Shown here: positions 8,744 through 18,615 of the stretch, one piece after another
Layout: every line of letters begins with the position of its first letter
Position numbering within the stretch: the first letter of the stretch is position 1
Source of the DNA: DATFVA01 sp963800255
Lineage (GTDB): Bacteria; Bacteroidota; Ignavibacteria; Ignavibacteriales; Ignavibacteriaceae
Length of the DNA: 64,000 nucleotides
Assembly: GCA_963800255.1 (NCBI GenBank)
Contig: CAWDAK010000008.1
Coordinates: 310,001 to 374,000 of the forward strand
Direction: 5' to 3'
Notes under the pieces: generated by a model
Databases searched by the model: none
What the model saw: the letters and a program-made list of their open reading frames with translations, nothing else
Told to the model about the DNA's origin: nothing
Made by a program: the position numbers and the translations under genes

Positions 8744-10438
8744 CTATACCATTTCTTCGAACTTTAATATGCTGTAGACTTCATTCATTAAGAGACTGCC
8801 TCCACCAAGATAGGCTGTTTTTTGAAAACCAATGTTCTTTAGATACCTTGCGGATTCATACGACCGCCCTCCTTTTGTACAGATTAAGATAATTTCCTGA
8901 AGCGGATCCAGATCATTTGACTTAGTCCTTAAAATTGAGAACGGAATATTTATTGAGGTAATCGGCAAAGGTTTCGCTTCTGCGTCATTCTTCTCTCTTA
9001 CATCTATCAGAATACCATTAAATTCAGGCAGCTTCATTGGATTAACATTCATTATCCCGTCTTTTTCCTGGTTAATTGCCATATTACCAAGATAATTTAA
9101 TGGCGATATAACAGCTGAATGAGAGGGATGAAACGCATGCTCAATACACAAGAGAGATTTAAGAGTCCTTCTTTCTTTCAATAGTACCGAGAAGACATCG
9201 ATATAGCGTAAAATGTCTCCTTCCCCAATCAGTTGAAGTCCTAATAAACGAAGCCCCGGTTTTTGATAAACTAGTTTTCCAAAAATGTTTTTTACTTCAG
9301 GATCAAAATCTGCCCGATCTGACCAAACACCAATAACACTGGCTGTATCAAATCCTCGCTGTACAGCTACATCTTCAGTAAGACCCGATTTACAAAAATT
9401 TTGGTCGAAGAAATTAAAACACTTTGTCTCGACAATCCCTTTGAACTCTATTTTCCTCCCATTAATTGAATCGGCTGCTGCTCTTCCCATTCTATTGGCT
9501 AATGAGCCATCCGGAAAGTGAATACCCTTTCCTGTAATGATATTTTTAATTTCAGTACAATCACCGGCAGCCCAGACATCAGAAATGTTTGTGCGCATTT
9601 TCTCATCAATCAATATTCCTCCGCTCTCCCCCAGCTTTATATCTATCTTTTTTGCAAGGGATGTCACCGGTTTCAGACATTTAGACAAGATTACGAAATC
9701 CGACACAATTTTTTGACCATTATCAAGAATAACTACAGGGAGATGATTTTCATCCGGCTCTATCCTTTCAACCCTCATGGAAAGGAGAGTAAGGATCTTA
9801 TCTGAGTAAATGCAGTTTGCAGCATGTTTAGAGAATTCAATATCAAAAATCTCATGAAGGACATAATCACGACTGGAGATAATAATAACTTCAATTCCCC
9901 ATAAAGAAACCAATGACTCGGCATTTATCCAGGCAGCAGCTCCTTCGCCGATGATAACAACCTTTTTTATCAAACCCAGTTTAATGAGTTCCTTGAATTT
10001 AATAGCTTCTTCCGGGGAATAAATTGAACTTATACGCGGAGTTTCATAATGGGGAAACTCAGGCTCTTCGGGAGAAGTGCCTGTAGCAAATAAAAGAGCA
10101 TCATACTTAAGTTTAAATTTTTGATCCTTCCTTCTATCAAAACATTCAACTTCTTTTTTCCATGCATCTATATCAACAGCTTCCGTATGCAAGAGGACTG
10201 TGATACCTTCAAAATCATTATAAAATTTTTCGTCCCGCTTTACACCATATGGGGTTTTTGTCAATTCAAATATATCATCTATATCACCCGAGGTATAAAG
10301 AGGAAGACCACATCTGCTTAAGGAAACAAATGGAGATTTTTCTATAACAGTTATCCTGTAATCACTGGATAACCTGCTTAGCCTTGCAGCGGCTTTACAG
10401 CCGGCTGCCATACCACCTATAATAATTATATTGAACAC
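8744..10438 (-). CDS. CoA-disulfide/persulfide reductase fused to rhodanese
   Basis: The 564-residue protein begins with an FAD Rossmann motif (IIIIGGMAAGCKAAARL), has the family's single redox cysteine in SLSRCGLP near residue 44 and a second FAD motif (ISDVWAAGDCTE). A rhodanese domain occupies about residues 465-564 with the active-site loop CTKGGRSYESA. Proteins of this build (CoADR-Rhd, also called NADH-dependent persulfide reductase) reduce CoA or glutathione persulfides and can deliver sulfane sulfur. It follows dsrP by nine bases, so it is probably co-transcribed and may handle persulfides linked to Dsr metabolism. Confidence 0.88.
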   Translation of the reverse strand: MFNIIIIGGMAAGCKAAARLSRLSSDYRITVIEKSPFVSLSRCGLPLYTSGDIDDIFELTKTPYGVKRDEKFYNDFEGITVLLHTEAVDIDAWKKEVECFDRRKDQKFKLKYDALLFATGTSPEEPEFPHYETPRISSIYSPEEAIKFKELIKLGLIKKVVIIGEGAAAWINAESLVSLWGIEVIIISSRDYVLHEIFDIEFSKHAANCIYSDKILTLLSMRVERIEPDENHLPVVILDNGQKIVSDFVILSKCLKPVTSLAKKIDIKLGESGGILIDEKMRTNISDVWAAGDCTEIKNIITGKGIHFPDGSLANRMGRAAADSINGRKIEFKGIVETKCFNFFDQNFCKSGLTEDVAVQRGFDTASVIGVWSDRADFDPEVKNIFGKLVYQKPGLRLLGLQLIGEGDILRYIDVFSVLLKERRTLKSLLCIEHAFHPSHSAVISPLNYLGNMAINQEKDGIMNVNPMKLPEFNGILIDVREKNDAEAKPLPITSINIPFSILRTKSNDLDPLQEIILICTKGGRSYESARYLKNIGFQKTAYLGGGSLLMNEVYSILKFEEMV

Positions 10439-10447
10439 TTTAATATG

Positions 10448-11605
10448 CTACGTTTCAATTATTCTTCTTACTTCCAGAGTTATTTTATAAAATATTGTTA
10501 TCAGGAAAATCCCGACAGCCCAGATTGAAAGCGAAATCAAAGCTTCGGGAATCGTAGGCCAATACTGCACTACATCTCCGAAAGGAGTGGGTATAAATCC
10601 TGTTATTATTAACCCCAATCCCTTGTCAATCCATATTGAAAAGAAAACCATGATGCATGCAAATGTAAGGGTCGTATAATTTTTTCTGAGTTTCGGTGTC
10701 AGAAGTATTGTAAGTGATAAAATAGACAGGATAGCTGAAGTCCACATCCATGGAACCAATCTCATTTTTCCATCTAATCCTGCATAGAGATATTGGAGAT
10801 GAAAAACGTGTTCAGGTATTCCTCCATAAATTGTTGTAAAAAATTCCATCAGGATAAAGAAGACATTTACGCACATTGCATAAGTAACGATGAGACTGAG
10901 TTTCTTAATTGCTTCATCCCCGGGATCAAATTTTGTCAGTTTTTTAAGTATGAATGTAAACAATAAAAGCAACGCTGGTCCCGCAGAAAATGCTGAAGCT
11001 AGGAACCTGGGAGCAAGTATAGCAGTAAGCCAGAATGGTCTTCCTGCCAGTCCCGAAAGTAGAAAAGCTGTAACTGTATGAATGCTGACAGCCCAGGGGA
11101 TTGACAATATTATTATCGGCCTGATCCAGCGGGGAGGTGCCTCCGACTTTTGTTCTGCAGCAAGAGTGACACGGGTAATGATTACATTAATCACAAGATA
11201 TCCGCTAAGTGCTATTACATCCCAAAACATCATAGAATGAAAAGTGGGATATAAGAAAATATTTGCTACTCTTAAAGGCTGGCCAAGATCTACAAAAACG
11301 AAAAGTATACACATTATTACTGAGGCTATTGCAAGAAATTCACCCAGGATTGTGATTTTTCCGAAAGCTTTATAGTTATGAAGGTAATAAGGCAGTACGA
11401 CCATAACTGCAGATGCTGCAACTCCTACTATAAAGGTGAATTGAGCTATATAGAGACCCCAGCTGACATTCCGGCTCATCCCTGTAATTCCGAGTCCGTA
11501 ATCGAGCTGCCGCAGGTAGAAATAGAACCCTGATGCAATAATTACGGCAAGAAGGAGCAGCCAGCTCCAGTATTTTTTATTTCCTTTTAATGCATATTCT
11601 AACAT
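10448..11605 (-). CDS. dsrP: DsrMKJOP complex membrane subunit DsrP (NrfD type)
   Basis: The 385-residue protein is strongly hydrophobic with about ten transmembrane segments and NrfD/PsrC-family features such as GITGMSRNVSWGLYIAQFTF near residue 40. It is expected to exchange electrons with menaquinone in the membrane and with the periplasmic iron-sulfur subunit DsrO. It follows dsrO by 11 bases and closes the dsrMKJOP block. Confidence 0.93.
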   Translation of the reverse strand: MLEYALKGNKKYWSWLLLLAVIIASGFYFYLRQLDYGLGITGMSRNVSWGLYIAQFTFIVGVAASAVMVVLPYYLHNYKAFGKITILGEFLAIASVIMCILFVFVDLGQPLRVANIFLYPTFHSMMFWDVIALSGYLVINVIITRVTLAAEQKSEAPPRWIRPIIILSIPWAVSIHTVTAFLLSGLAGRPFWLTAILAPRFLASAFSAGPALLLLFTFILKKLTKFDPGDEAIKKLSLIVTYAMCVNVFFILMEFFTTIYGGIPEHVFHLQYLYAGLDGKMRLVPWMWTSAILSILSLTILLTPKLRKNYTTLTFACIMVFFSIWIDKGLGLIITGFIPTPFGDVVQYWPTIPEALISLSIWAVGIFLITIFYKITLEVRRIIET

Positions 11606-11616
11606 TTTTCAAAGCC

Positions 11617-12408
11617 CTATACTAGATAATAGATTTCGGGACCTGTCCCCAATCCCGGTTTTCTCCGAATAGAAAAATTTTCTTTCAATAAACCCCTGAC
11701 TTCGGATTTGGGATCATTCAGATTACCGAAGACCAGCGCTTTTTCAGGGCATACTTCAACGCAGGCTGGAATAAGACCTTTAGCCAATCTTTCTTCACAA
11801 AGCATACATTTCTCGACAACTCCTTTTGTCCTTGTCGGAAACTCAGGATTGATCTCGTTTATGGCCGGACGAGGATCTCTCCAATTAAAGCTTCTCGATC
11901 CATAGGGACAGGCGGCCATGCAATATCTGCAGCCGATACACCTATGCCAATCCATCATAACAATTCCATCTTCCCGCTTCCAGGTAGCCTGAGTGGGGCA
12001 AACATTCACACAAGGAGGGTTATCACAGTTATTACAGAAAACAGGGACCTTTTTATCCCTGTAATTTTCTGTCATAAAGAAATTTTCCTGATCGATAAAT
12101 GCTTTTTCATATGGTTCTTTCCATATCCACTTAACCTCGTCTTTTGCTTCTTCAAAATCAGGAATGTTATGTTCTTTGCTGCAGACATCAATGCACTTCG
12201 TACAACCTTGTTCAGAGATGCATTTGCGAAGATCTATGACCATCGCAAGCCTTTCTTTTCTAATTACCCCCGACGATGTTGGTGGAAGGTTAGCTTTCAA
12301 AAGGCCAGGAGTAACTTTTGCCGCAGGAAGGCTCAAACATTTGTCGGATGCAACACCGAGTGCAGCAAGTCCTGCAATTTTCAGAAATGTTCTTCTTCCC
12401 TGCTTCAT
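11617..12408 (-). CDS. dsrO: DsrMKJOP complex periplasmic ferredoxin DsrO
   Basis: The 263-residue protein has a twin-arginine export signal at the N-terminus (GRRTFLKIAGLAALGVA), so it is expected to be exported folded to the periplasm. Four Cys clusters for [4Fe-4S] centres follow, including CNNCDNPPCVNVCP and CIGCRYCMAACPYG. It links the triheme cytochrome DsrJ and the quinone-reactive DsrP. Its start overlaps the end of dsrJ by four bases (ATGA), indicating translational coupling. Confidence 0.95.
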   Translation of the reverse strand: MKQGRRTFLKIAGLAALGVASDKCLSLPAAKVTPGLLKANLPPTSSGVIRKERLAMVIDLRKCISEQGCTKCIDVCSKEHNIPDFEEAKDEVKWIWKEPYEKAFIDQENFFMTENYRDKKVPVFCNNCDNPPCVNVCPTQATWKREDGIVMMDWHRCIGCRYCMAACPYGSRSFNWRDPRPAINEINPEFPTRTKGVVEKCMLCEERLAKGLIPACVEVCPEKALVFGNLNDPKSEVRGLLKENFSIRRKPGLGTGPEIYYLV

Positions 12409-12803
12409 ATATTCTTCTCCGGATTTTGAGGGACATTATGACAATCCCAACAATAGTTGGTTATGCCGACATAGTTATGACATTGGTCGCAGAATTCTGA
12501 TTTATCGGAATGGCAGTTCATACAGGTATTGGTAAGGCTCATATTAAAGTGCCTGCCGTCTGTTCTAATGAAGTCTCTCTGACCATTCCTGACTACTTCT
12601 TCTCTCCATGTATTTAATATGATCATATGGTTAGACCGCATATACCCTTTATCTACAATACATTCTTTTTGATTCTCTTTCACCGGAAGTAAGGGATCAG
12701 GCTTAATCTGTGCACTCCCGTTTATAAGGTCATACCATATAGGAGAAGTAAAAAATCCGATGAAGATGATTAAACCGATTATTATTTTTCCAGCATCATA
12801 CAT
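12405..12803 (-). CDS. dsrJ: DsrMKJOP complex triheme cytochrome DsrJ
   Basis: The 132-residue protein has an N-terminal membrane anchor (residues 5-24) and three heme c motifs, CMNCH at 94, CDQCH at 105 and CWDCH at 118. The conserved Cys48 in ECIVDKGYMRSNHM matches the cysteine-ligated heme segment described for DsrJ. It acts on the periplasmic face of the DsrMKJOP complex. Confidence 0.95.
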   Translation of the reverse strand: MYDAGKIIIGLIIFIGFFTSPIWYDLINGSAQIKPDPLLPVKENQKECIVDKGYMRSNHMIILNTWREEVVRNGQRDFIRTDGRHFNMSLTNTCMNCHSDKSEFCDQCHNYVGITNYCWDCHNVPQNPEKNI

Positions 12804-12843
12804 ACATAGATTCCTTTGTTGTCAATAAAAAGGAATAGAGATA

Positions 12844-14475
12844 TTATTCCACTACTTCTTTAACAAGAATTTCCTCTGTTTCCAGGGGCTCTCCCCGGAG
12901 GTCAGTTGTTCTCTCTTTTTCACCTTTCATAACCAATGCATTACCAACAAGTTCATGAACACCTCCAACTTCAACTCCCCCCACCCAATAATCAATCATC
13001 GGAGGAAGGGTAGCCTTATCGATGGCACATATGCAGCCGAGGAAATTAACACCATTGTTTTCTTTCACATATTTAACTGCATTAGCCCTGGGAAGTCCGC
13101 CTCTTAATCGCATTTCCAGATTTTCATCTGTCCCAAGACCTGCTCCGCTGCCGCAGCAGAATGTTTGCTCTCTTATAGTGTTGTCAGGCATTTCATAGAA
13201 ATAATTACATGAATTTTTAATTATATACCTTGGTTCCTCTATCAATCCCATCGCACGCGCGGGATTACAGGAATCATGGAAAGTTATTTTCCATTTGTTA
13301 TTCCTCTTCTTATCCAGATTGATTTTTTTATTTTTTATAAGGTCTGCAGTAAATTCACAGATATGAACCATTTTTGTTGATTTTGTATTTTCGAATTTTG
13401 TTCCTGTTAAAGGAGAAACGGGAACCTCAAGAAAGTCTGCCGGTCCGTTCATGGTATCCATATACTGGTGCATCACCCTCCACATATGGCCGCATTCGCC
13501 TCCAAGGATCCATTTTACGCCCAACCTTTTTGCTTCTGAATACACCTTGGCATTCAAACTCTTCATCAGATCGTGTGACATAAATGAGCCAAAGTTTCCA
13601 CCTTCAGAGGCATAAGTACTCCAGGTATAATCCAGACCTATTTCATGAAACAAAGCCAGGTAGCCAAGCAGAGTGAAATAATGGGGTGTACCGAAGTAGT
13701 CCGCGGAAGGAGCTATAAATAGGATCTCAGCACCTTTTTTATTTATAGGAGCATCAACCTTTATCCCGGTAATTGTTTCCAGATCATCAACCGCAAACTC
13801 AATGCTGTCCTTAAATCCATGGGGCTGAATACCAAGATGATTACCGGTTCGAAAACTATTGGCAACGGGAGTTATGATCCAGTCGATGTTTATGCCAATA
13901 AGATTGAGCAGCTCCCTTGCAAGAATTGTAATTTCTGCTGTATCAATTCCATAAGGACAAAAAACTGAGCAGCGCCGACATTGAGTACACTGGAAAAAAT
14001 AGTAGAACCATTCTTTAATGACATCTATGGTTAACTCTCTTCCACCTGCAAGCTTACCAAGTAATTTCCCACCCAGGGTAAAATCTTTTCTATATACCGA
14101 TCTGAGCAGCTCAGCTCTTAATACCGGCATATTTTTGGGATCACCTGAGCCAATGAAAAAGTGACACTTGTCAGCACAAGCACCGCATCGGACACAAATG
14201 TCCATAAATATCTGAAGTGAGCGGAACCTGTGAAGCCTGTCTTTCAGGCCTTGATGTATAATCTCCTTCCAGTTCTCAGGAAGCTTCCAGTCTGCTTCGC
14301 CGGGCTGCCATTTCCTGGGATTAGGCTGCAGCAGGTAATCAACATTCTGGGGATTTCCACTGTTGTTATAAACACCGTGCTTAAATTCTACAGCAGGATT
14401 CAGCCATTTCTTATGGTCAGGATTGTAATTTATTTTTCCTGCTAATTCTTCCGGTTTATTCTGAGTATTCGACAT
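12844..14475 (-). CDS. dsrK: DsrMKJOP complex catalytic subunit DsrK (HdrD type)
   Basis: The 543-residue protein has two ferredoxin motifs (CVRCGACADKC and CTQCRRCSVFCPYG) and a C-terminal heterodisulfide-reductase-like region with HDSCNPAR, FCCGSGAG and LGCICAIDK, which forms the special catalytic [4Fe-4S] centre. DsrK is thought to reduce the DsrC trisulfide or disulfide at the cytoplasmic face, with electrons from DsrM. It follows dsrM by only two bases. Confidence 0.95.
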   Translation of the reverse strand: MSNTQNKPEELAGKINYNPDHKKWLNPAVEFKHGVYNNSGNPQNVDYLLQPNPRKWQPGEADWKLPENWKEIIHQGLKDRLHRFRSLQIFMDICVRCGACADKCHFFIGSGDPKNMPVLRAELLRSVYRKDFTLGGKLLGKLAGGRELTIDVIKEWFYYFFQCTQCRRCSVFCPYGIDTAEITILARELLNLIGINIDWIITPVANSFRTGNHLGIQPHGFKDSIEFAVDDLETITGIKVDAPINKKGAEILFIAPSADYFGTPHYFTLLGYLALFHEIGLDYTWSTYASEGGNFGSFMSHDLMKSLNAKVYSEAKRLGVKWILGGECGHMWRVMHQYMDTMNGPADFLEVPVSPLTGTKFENTKSTKMVHICEFTADLIKNKKINLDKKRNNKWKITFHDSCNPARAMGLIEEPRYIIKNSCNYFYEMPDNTIREQTFCCGSGAGLGTDENLEMRLRGGLPRANAVKYVKENNGVNFLGCICAIDKATLPPMIDYWVGGVEVGGVHELVGNALVMKGEKERTTDLRGEPLETEEILVKEVVE

Positions 14476-14477
14476 TT

Positions 14478-15470
14478 TTATTCCTTCTCTACTGGTAATC
14501 CGGCGTCCTTCATTTTTTCTCTGAATTCATCTTCATATTCCTCGTATGTATGAACCCTTACAGGATAATTCCATGGATTAATATGTCTTTTCATACGGCT
14601 ATTGTTGGCCAGATTCCTGGTTGGGGAAAGGAATACGCCGGGCATGTGCAGTAATTTGCTGAACGGGAAATATGCAATCAGTGAACTGACAAGAAACAAA
14701 TGAATAAAAAATAAAACACCTATTCCCGCTGGTATTACCGGCTGAAAACTAAAGAGACTTATTGCTAGTTCTTTAACACCTATCAAATCTACCCTGAAGA
14801 AATATCTCATCAGGATGCCTGTGATTACAATACTTATTATAAGGAAGAGCGGAAAATAGTCAGAGGCCATAGATATATATTTTATTTTTTTATCAACAAC
14901 TCTCCTGAGGATTAAAAATAATAAGGCTGCGGTAATCATTATATCGGTAATGAATAGTATAGGAAGTCCTAACTGAAGCATACCGTCAATATTCTGCAGG
15001 GCAATTGCAAACGCAGGAACGGGCTCAGTAAACAATCTGAAATGCCTAAGAAAAATTATCAAAAGAGACCAATGGAATACGATACCTCCCAGCCAGAGAT
15101 ACTTAGTACTTCCATAAGTTAAATTTGGACCTTTTTTAAGTTCGGTTTTTGTATTTCTGAATAATGATCTGAAGAACAAAATTTCGAGCAGCATTCGTCC
15201 GACTACTCCACTGGTGGAATGCGGACTTTCAAGATTGCTGCTTTTGATCCAGGAAAGAGATTTCTGCTGACCTGCTACAGTAGGAATATGAAAAGGAACC
15301 GGACTGCTTCCCCACTTAATAACCCGGTATATTATTCCTGAGATAAAAATAAAAATTGCTGCGTAAGGAATAACAATGCCGAAAAGGTATTCCAGTTTGA
15401 AGTTTTCTATACCCGTAATTGCTGCCACGATTAGTACTGCCACAGCAAATATTGAAAATAATATGTTCAT
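14478..15470 (-). CDS. dsrM: DsrMKJOP complex cytochrome b subunit DsrM
   Basis: The 330-residue membrane protein shows NarI-type features: about six hydrophobic helices with histidines in helices such as IVFHWSLLIIFLRHFRLF that can bind heme b. It would oxidise or reduce menaquinone and pass electrons to DsrK. It is the first gene of the dsrMKJOP block, with GGGGA upstream of its ATG. Confidence 0.94.
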   Translation of the reverse strand: MNILFSIFAVAVLIVAAITGIENFKLEYLFGIVIPYAAIFIFISGIIYRVIKWGSSPVPFHIPTVAGQQKSLSWIKSSNLESPHSTSGVVGRMLLEILFFRSLFRNTKTELKKGPNLTYGSTKYLWLGGIVFHWSLLIIFLRHFRLFTEPVPAFAIALQNIDGMLQLGLPILFITDIMITAALLFLILRRVVDKKIKYISMASDYFPLFLIISIVITGILMRYFFRVDLIGVKELAISLFSFQPVIPAGIGVLFFIHLFLVSSLIAYFPFSKLLHMPGVFLSPTRNLANNSRMKRHINPWNYPVRVHTYEEYEDEFREKMKDAGLPVEKE

Positions 15471-15543
15471 CGTTTATTCCCCGAAACTATAAATAGCTGT
15501 TTAACTCTCCCCGTTTATCTCCCGTTCAATTCAGTAGAAGTAA

Positions 15544-16014
15544 TTAAACACTTATATGATTTTTTAATTCATTTAAGCGGAGCTGATATACCTTTTCCCG
15601 TGCAGTTGTGTAAAGATCAAACGCAATTAAAGCGACCCTGTCGATACCTGATAATATCTCACAAAATTCTCTAAACGCATTTAGATCTTTTATTTCCGTC
15701 TGTACTTCTTCCCTGATGATATCTTTCAGACTAAAAATAAATCCTGCGGCTCTGGAAGGCTGAAAGTCCTGTACAGCTCGTATTTTAATAATATCGTTAA
15801 GAACTATCTTTATTTCCAGGTCCTGGTTACCGGACAAGATTGATTCGAATATACCTTCCGCGGCCTCACAGATAATATGACCAACAGGGTTGCTGAACTG
15901 ATTTTTTTGCAGCCGAAGAAAGCCGGAAGTCTCGGCTGGATACGTATCAAATATGGATTGTATCCATTTACTTATAACTACTTCCTTCTTCTGCTGCAGT
16001 AATTTTTTAACCAT
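15544..16014 (-). CDS. RsbRD N-terminal-domain-like protein
   Basis: The 156-residue, mostly helical protein starts MVKKLLQQKKEVVISKWIQS and resembles the globin-like N-terminal domain of RsbRD stressosome proteins, found as a stand-alone protein in front of dsrM in several sulfate reducers. There is no STAS domain and no obvious heme motif. It lies between dsrC and dsrM, so a sensory or regulatory link to DsrMKJOP is likely but unproven. Confidence 0.75.
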   Translation of the reverse strand: MVKKLLQQKKEVVISKWIQSIFDTYPAETSGFLRLQKNQFSNPVGHIICEAAEGIFESILSGNQDLEIKIVLNDIIKIRAVQDFQPSRAAGFIFSLKDIIREEVQTEIKDLNAFREFCEILSGIDRVALIAFDLYTTAREKVYQLRLNELKNHISV

Positions 16015-16102
16015 ATTAAACTTTAACCTGATAAAATTGTTTTTCCTGCTTATTCATTCGAAGAATTATGAAGAACAAACAGGAAAAACAAACATATCTG
16101 TA

Positions 16103-16420
16103 TCAGACGCAGCCTGTGGGCTTTGTCAGACCTGCAACTTTACATGCACCTTTAGCCGGTCCTGAAGGAAACAATTCATAAATTTCTTTTAGAGAAAACC
16201 CTGTTTCTTTGCACAGTTTCCGGATCATAGGAGCTATTCCAAATTTCTTATAATAATCGCGGAGGTAGAAAATGATTTTCCAGTGGTTCTCTGTCATTAC
16301 CTGGACATCCTCGGTAGATGCTAATGCCTTAGCAATGTCCTCTGTCCATTCTTCTGGTTTCAATATGAAACCGTCTTCGTCAACTTCAATTTTCAATTCC
16401 TGAAATTCAAAGGTTGGCAT
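16103..16420 (-). CDS. dsrC: Sulfur carrier DsrC
   Basis: The 105-residue protein has the full DsrC signature at its C-terminus: GPAKGACKVAGLTKPTGCV with Cys93 and Cys104 ten residues apart. These two cysteines carry the sulfur from sulfite reduction as a trisulfide that the membrane complex reduces. Presence of both cysteines separates it from TusE and regulatory homologues. It is encoded between dsrL and the RsbRD-like gene, near its partners DsrAB and DsrK. Confidence 0.97.
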   Translation of the reverse strand: MPTFEFQELKIEVDEDGFILKPEEWTEDIAKALASTEDVQVMTENHWKIIFYLRDYYKKFGIAPMIRKLCKETGFSLKEIYELFPSGPAKGACKVAGLTKPTGCV

Positions 16421-16461
16421 AATTTTATCCTATTGTTGTTAATGATTAAGTGACTGAATAT

Positions 16462-18147
16462 TTATTTCATTTCTATATAACCGCAGGGGCAATTTTCTGC
16501 GCATTTTTTACATCCATTACAGAAATCAAGCTTGAATTTGTAAGTCTGATGTTTATTTACCGGTTTAACAATAGCCTGATCCTGACAGTAGCTCCAGCAT
16601 GTTCCGCAGTCGAAGCATGAACCGCAGCTCATACATCTTTTTGCTTCATCTATCACCTGGTCTTCTGTTAGCGTTGAAGTGATTTCAAGGTTCAGGTCAG
16701 TAAGCCTTTCTTCAGGAGAAATTTTAAATGGTTCATTACGAAGCTTGCTTTCATAATAACTGAGCATTATTCTGTCATGTGTAACTACAGGAGGTTTAAC
16801 TTCGGGTTTAATTTCAATATTCCGGAACCTGTTATGTATAGCTTCGGCAGCTTTCCTCCCGTTGAATATAGCGATAGTAACCAGACCCAGTTCCAGGGCA
16901 TCACCACCTGCATAGGTATCCGGCACCTTTGTTTTGCCGTTTTCATCAACTTTTATCCATTCCTTGCCCTCATGCAGGTCATCGAGACCATTAAAATCAG
17001 GTTCCTGGCTGATGGCTGCTACAACCGTTGATGCGTCAAGGAAAAAATAGTCGTCTGGAACCGGAACGGGTCTCCTTCTACCTGAGGAATCCGGCTCGCC
17101 CAATTCCATTTTCTGACACTTCATTCGTGTTACACGGTCACCATCTTTCTCAAATTCAATCGGTGCAGCTAGAAATTCAAGTTTAACACCTTCCTCTTCC
17201 GCGCCGGAAATTTCTTCTTCAATTGCAGGCATCTCTTTCCTGGTTCGACGGTAAACAATTGTAACATCAGCGCCTAATCTTCTGGAAACGCGGGCTGCAT
17301 CAATTGCTGTATCACCCCCGCCCACTACCAGTACTTTTTCACCAACATCAATTATATCACCACTATTCATCCGGTTCAGGAATTCGGTTCCGGTAAAAAC
17401 ATTTATTGCATCTTCGTCAGGTATCCCGAGCAGTTTTCCTTTATGTGCACCAATTCCAACGAAAATGGCATCATATTTATTCCGAAGTTCTTCGTAGGGA
17501 ATATCTTTTCCCACGGTTTTATTACAGTGAATCTCAACGCCAAGATCTTCTATCCTTTTAATTTCCTTATCCAGTACATCCTGAGGGAGACGATAATCAG
17601 GGATTCCATATCTGAGCATTCCACCAGCTTTGCTGAATGCTTCGTACACCGAGACACTATAACCCCTCCTTGTCAACTGGTATGCACATGAAAGTCCTGC
17701 AGGGCCTGAGCCTATTACAGCAATTTTTTCAGGATATTTTTCCTCGCTGATATTCTTGAATTGAAAGTTATTCTGCAGAGCAAAATCTCCAACAAACCTT
17801 TCAAGGTTATTAATGCTTACCGAGCTGTCTTTATGCTGCCTGTTACAGTTGTCTTCACAAGGATGAGGACATACTCTTCCGCAGATCGAAGGGAAAGGAT
17901 TCTTTTCAGTCAGGATATCCCACGCTTTTTGAAATGCTTCAGGGTGGCTCCCTCCATTATCTTCTGACCAGCTTATGGTTGTCAGGAAATCCCGTATATT
18001 GGTTTCGTTGGGACAACCGTTAGCACAGGGAGGAGTTTTAGAAACCTGAACCGGACGTAGTGAAGAAGTCTCAACCGAAGATCCCCCGGAAGAATGAGAT
18101 CTCAATCCTCCGAGCGGCTTCTTTGCTTTTTTTACGATCTTAGCCAT
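16462..18147 (-). CDS. dsrL: NAD(P)H:acceptor oxidoreductase DsrL
   Basis: The 561-residue iron-sulfur flavoprotein is built like the small subunit of glutamate synthase. It has N-terminal Cys clusters (PPCANGCPNE, CGRVCPHPCEDNC), a FAD motif (KIAVIGSGPAGLSCAYQL near residue 140), an NAD(P) motif (VLVVGGGDTAIDAAR near residue 270) and a C-terminal two-cluster ferredoxin domain. DsrL homologues exchange electrons between NAD(P)H and DsrAB. Its company here (DsrD, Apr, Sat, Qmo) fits the reductive DsrL-2 type more than the sulfur-oxidiser type, but assignment needs a tree. Confidence 0.88.
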   Translation of the reverse strand: MAKIVKKAKKPLGGLRSHSSGGSSVETSSLRPVQVSKTPPCANGCPNETNIRDFLTTISWSEDNGGSHPEAFQKAWDILTEKNPFPSICGRVCPHPCEDNCNRQHKDSSVSINNLERFVGDFALQNNFQFKNISEEKYPEKIAVIGSGPAGLSCAYQLTRRGYSVSVYEAFSKAGGMLRYGIPDYRLPQDVLDKEIKRIEDLGVEIHCNKTVGKDIPYEELRNKYDAIFVGIGAHKGKLLGIPDEDAINVFTGTEFLNRMNSGDIIDVGEKVLVVGGGDTAIDAARVSRRLGADVTIVYRRTRKEMPAIEEEISGAEEEGVKLEFLAAPIEFEKDGDRVTRMKCQKMELGEPDSSGRRRPVPVPDDYFFLDASTVVAAISQEPDFNGLDDLHEGKEWIKVDENGKTKVPDTYAGGDALELGLVTIAIFNGRKAAEAIHNRFRNIEIKPEVKPPVVTHDRIMLSYYESKLRNEPFKISPEERLTDLNLEITSTLTEDQVIDEAKRCMSCGSCFDCGTCWSYCQDQAIVKPVNKHQTYKFKLDFCNGCKKCAENCPCGYIEMK

Positions 18148-18180
18148 TTAATAAACTCCATTAATTTTCATAAACTTTCT

Positions 18181-18612
18181 TCATGCATAAGGGTAGATAC
18201 CTGATTTTATATCTTCCATCTGCTGCAGCACCAGGTTATGCTTCTGTTCATCTATCATCAAATAACCAAGAAGATACCGTACAACAAAATTTCTCGTGCT
18301 GCTGCGGGATTCTTCAGCAAGTCTTATTGTTTCTTTCTCAAGCTCTATGTGTTTTTCTACCATATTCCATACATCCCCAAGTTCTTCCGGGGTAAGTGTA
18401 AAGGCTTCTTTTTCAAAGTTATCGATTAGAAGCTGCTGAACTTTTTTGTGCATTGCCGAATCCTGCCTGATAATTTCCATTATTTGTTTAACTATTGGAT
18501 TTTTAGTTTTGGATATAATCTCAGAAGTTGATCTGACTGATTCATCCTCAACCACCTGCCAGGTTCTTAAAGTATCCACCAGTTTTTCATTTAGTTCTTT
18601 TTGGGTAGCCAT
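18181..18612 (-). CDS. Small ferritin-like helical protein in the dsr operon
   Basis: The 143-residue protein is predicted to be all helical, and carries residues in a ferritin/rubrerythrin-like pattern: Glu22 or Glu24, a DSAMH segment ending in His55, Glu92 or Glu94, and an ExxH motif at Glu122-His125. This suggests a di-metal four-helix bundle, but the spacing is not perfect. It lies three bases after dsrN and 33 before dsrL, with AAGGATG at its start, so it is part of the dsr operon. I do not recognise a named family; function is unknown. Confidence 0.6.
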   Translation of the reverse strand: MATQKELNEKLVDTLRTWQVVEDESVRSTSEIISKTKNPIVKQIMEIIRQDSAMHKKVQQLLIDNFEKEAFTLTPEELGDVWNMVEKHIELEKETIRLAEESRSSTRNFVVRYLLGYLMIDEQKHNLVLQQMEDIKSGIYPYA

Positions 18613-18615
18613 GTT

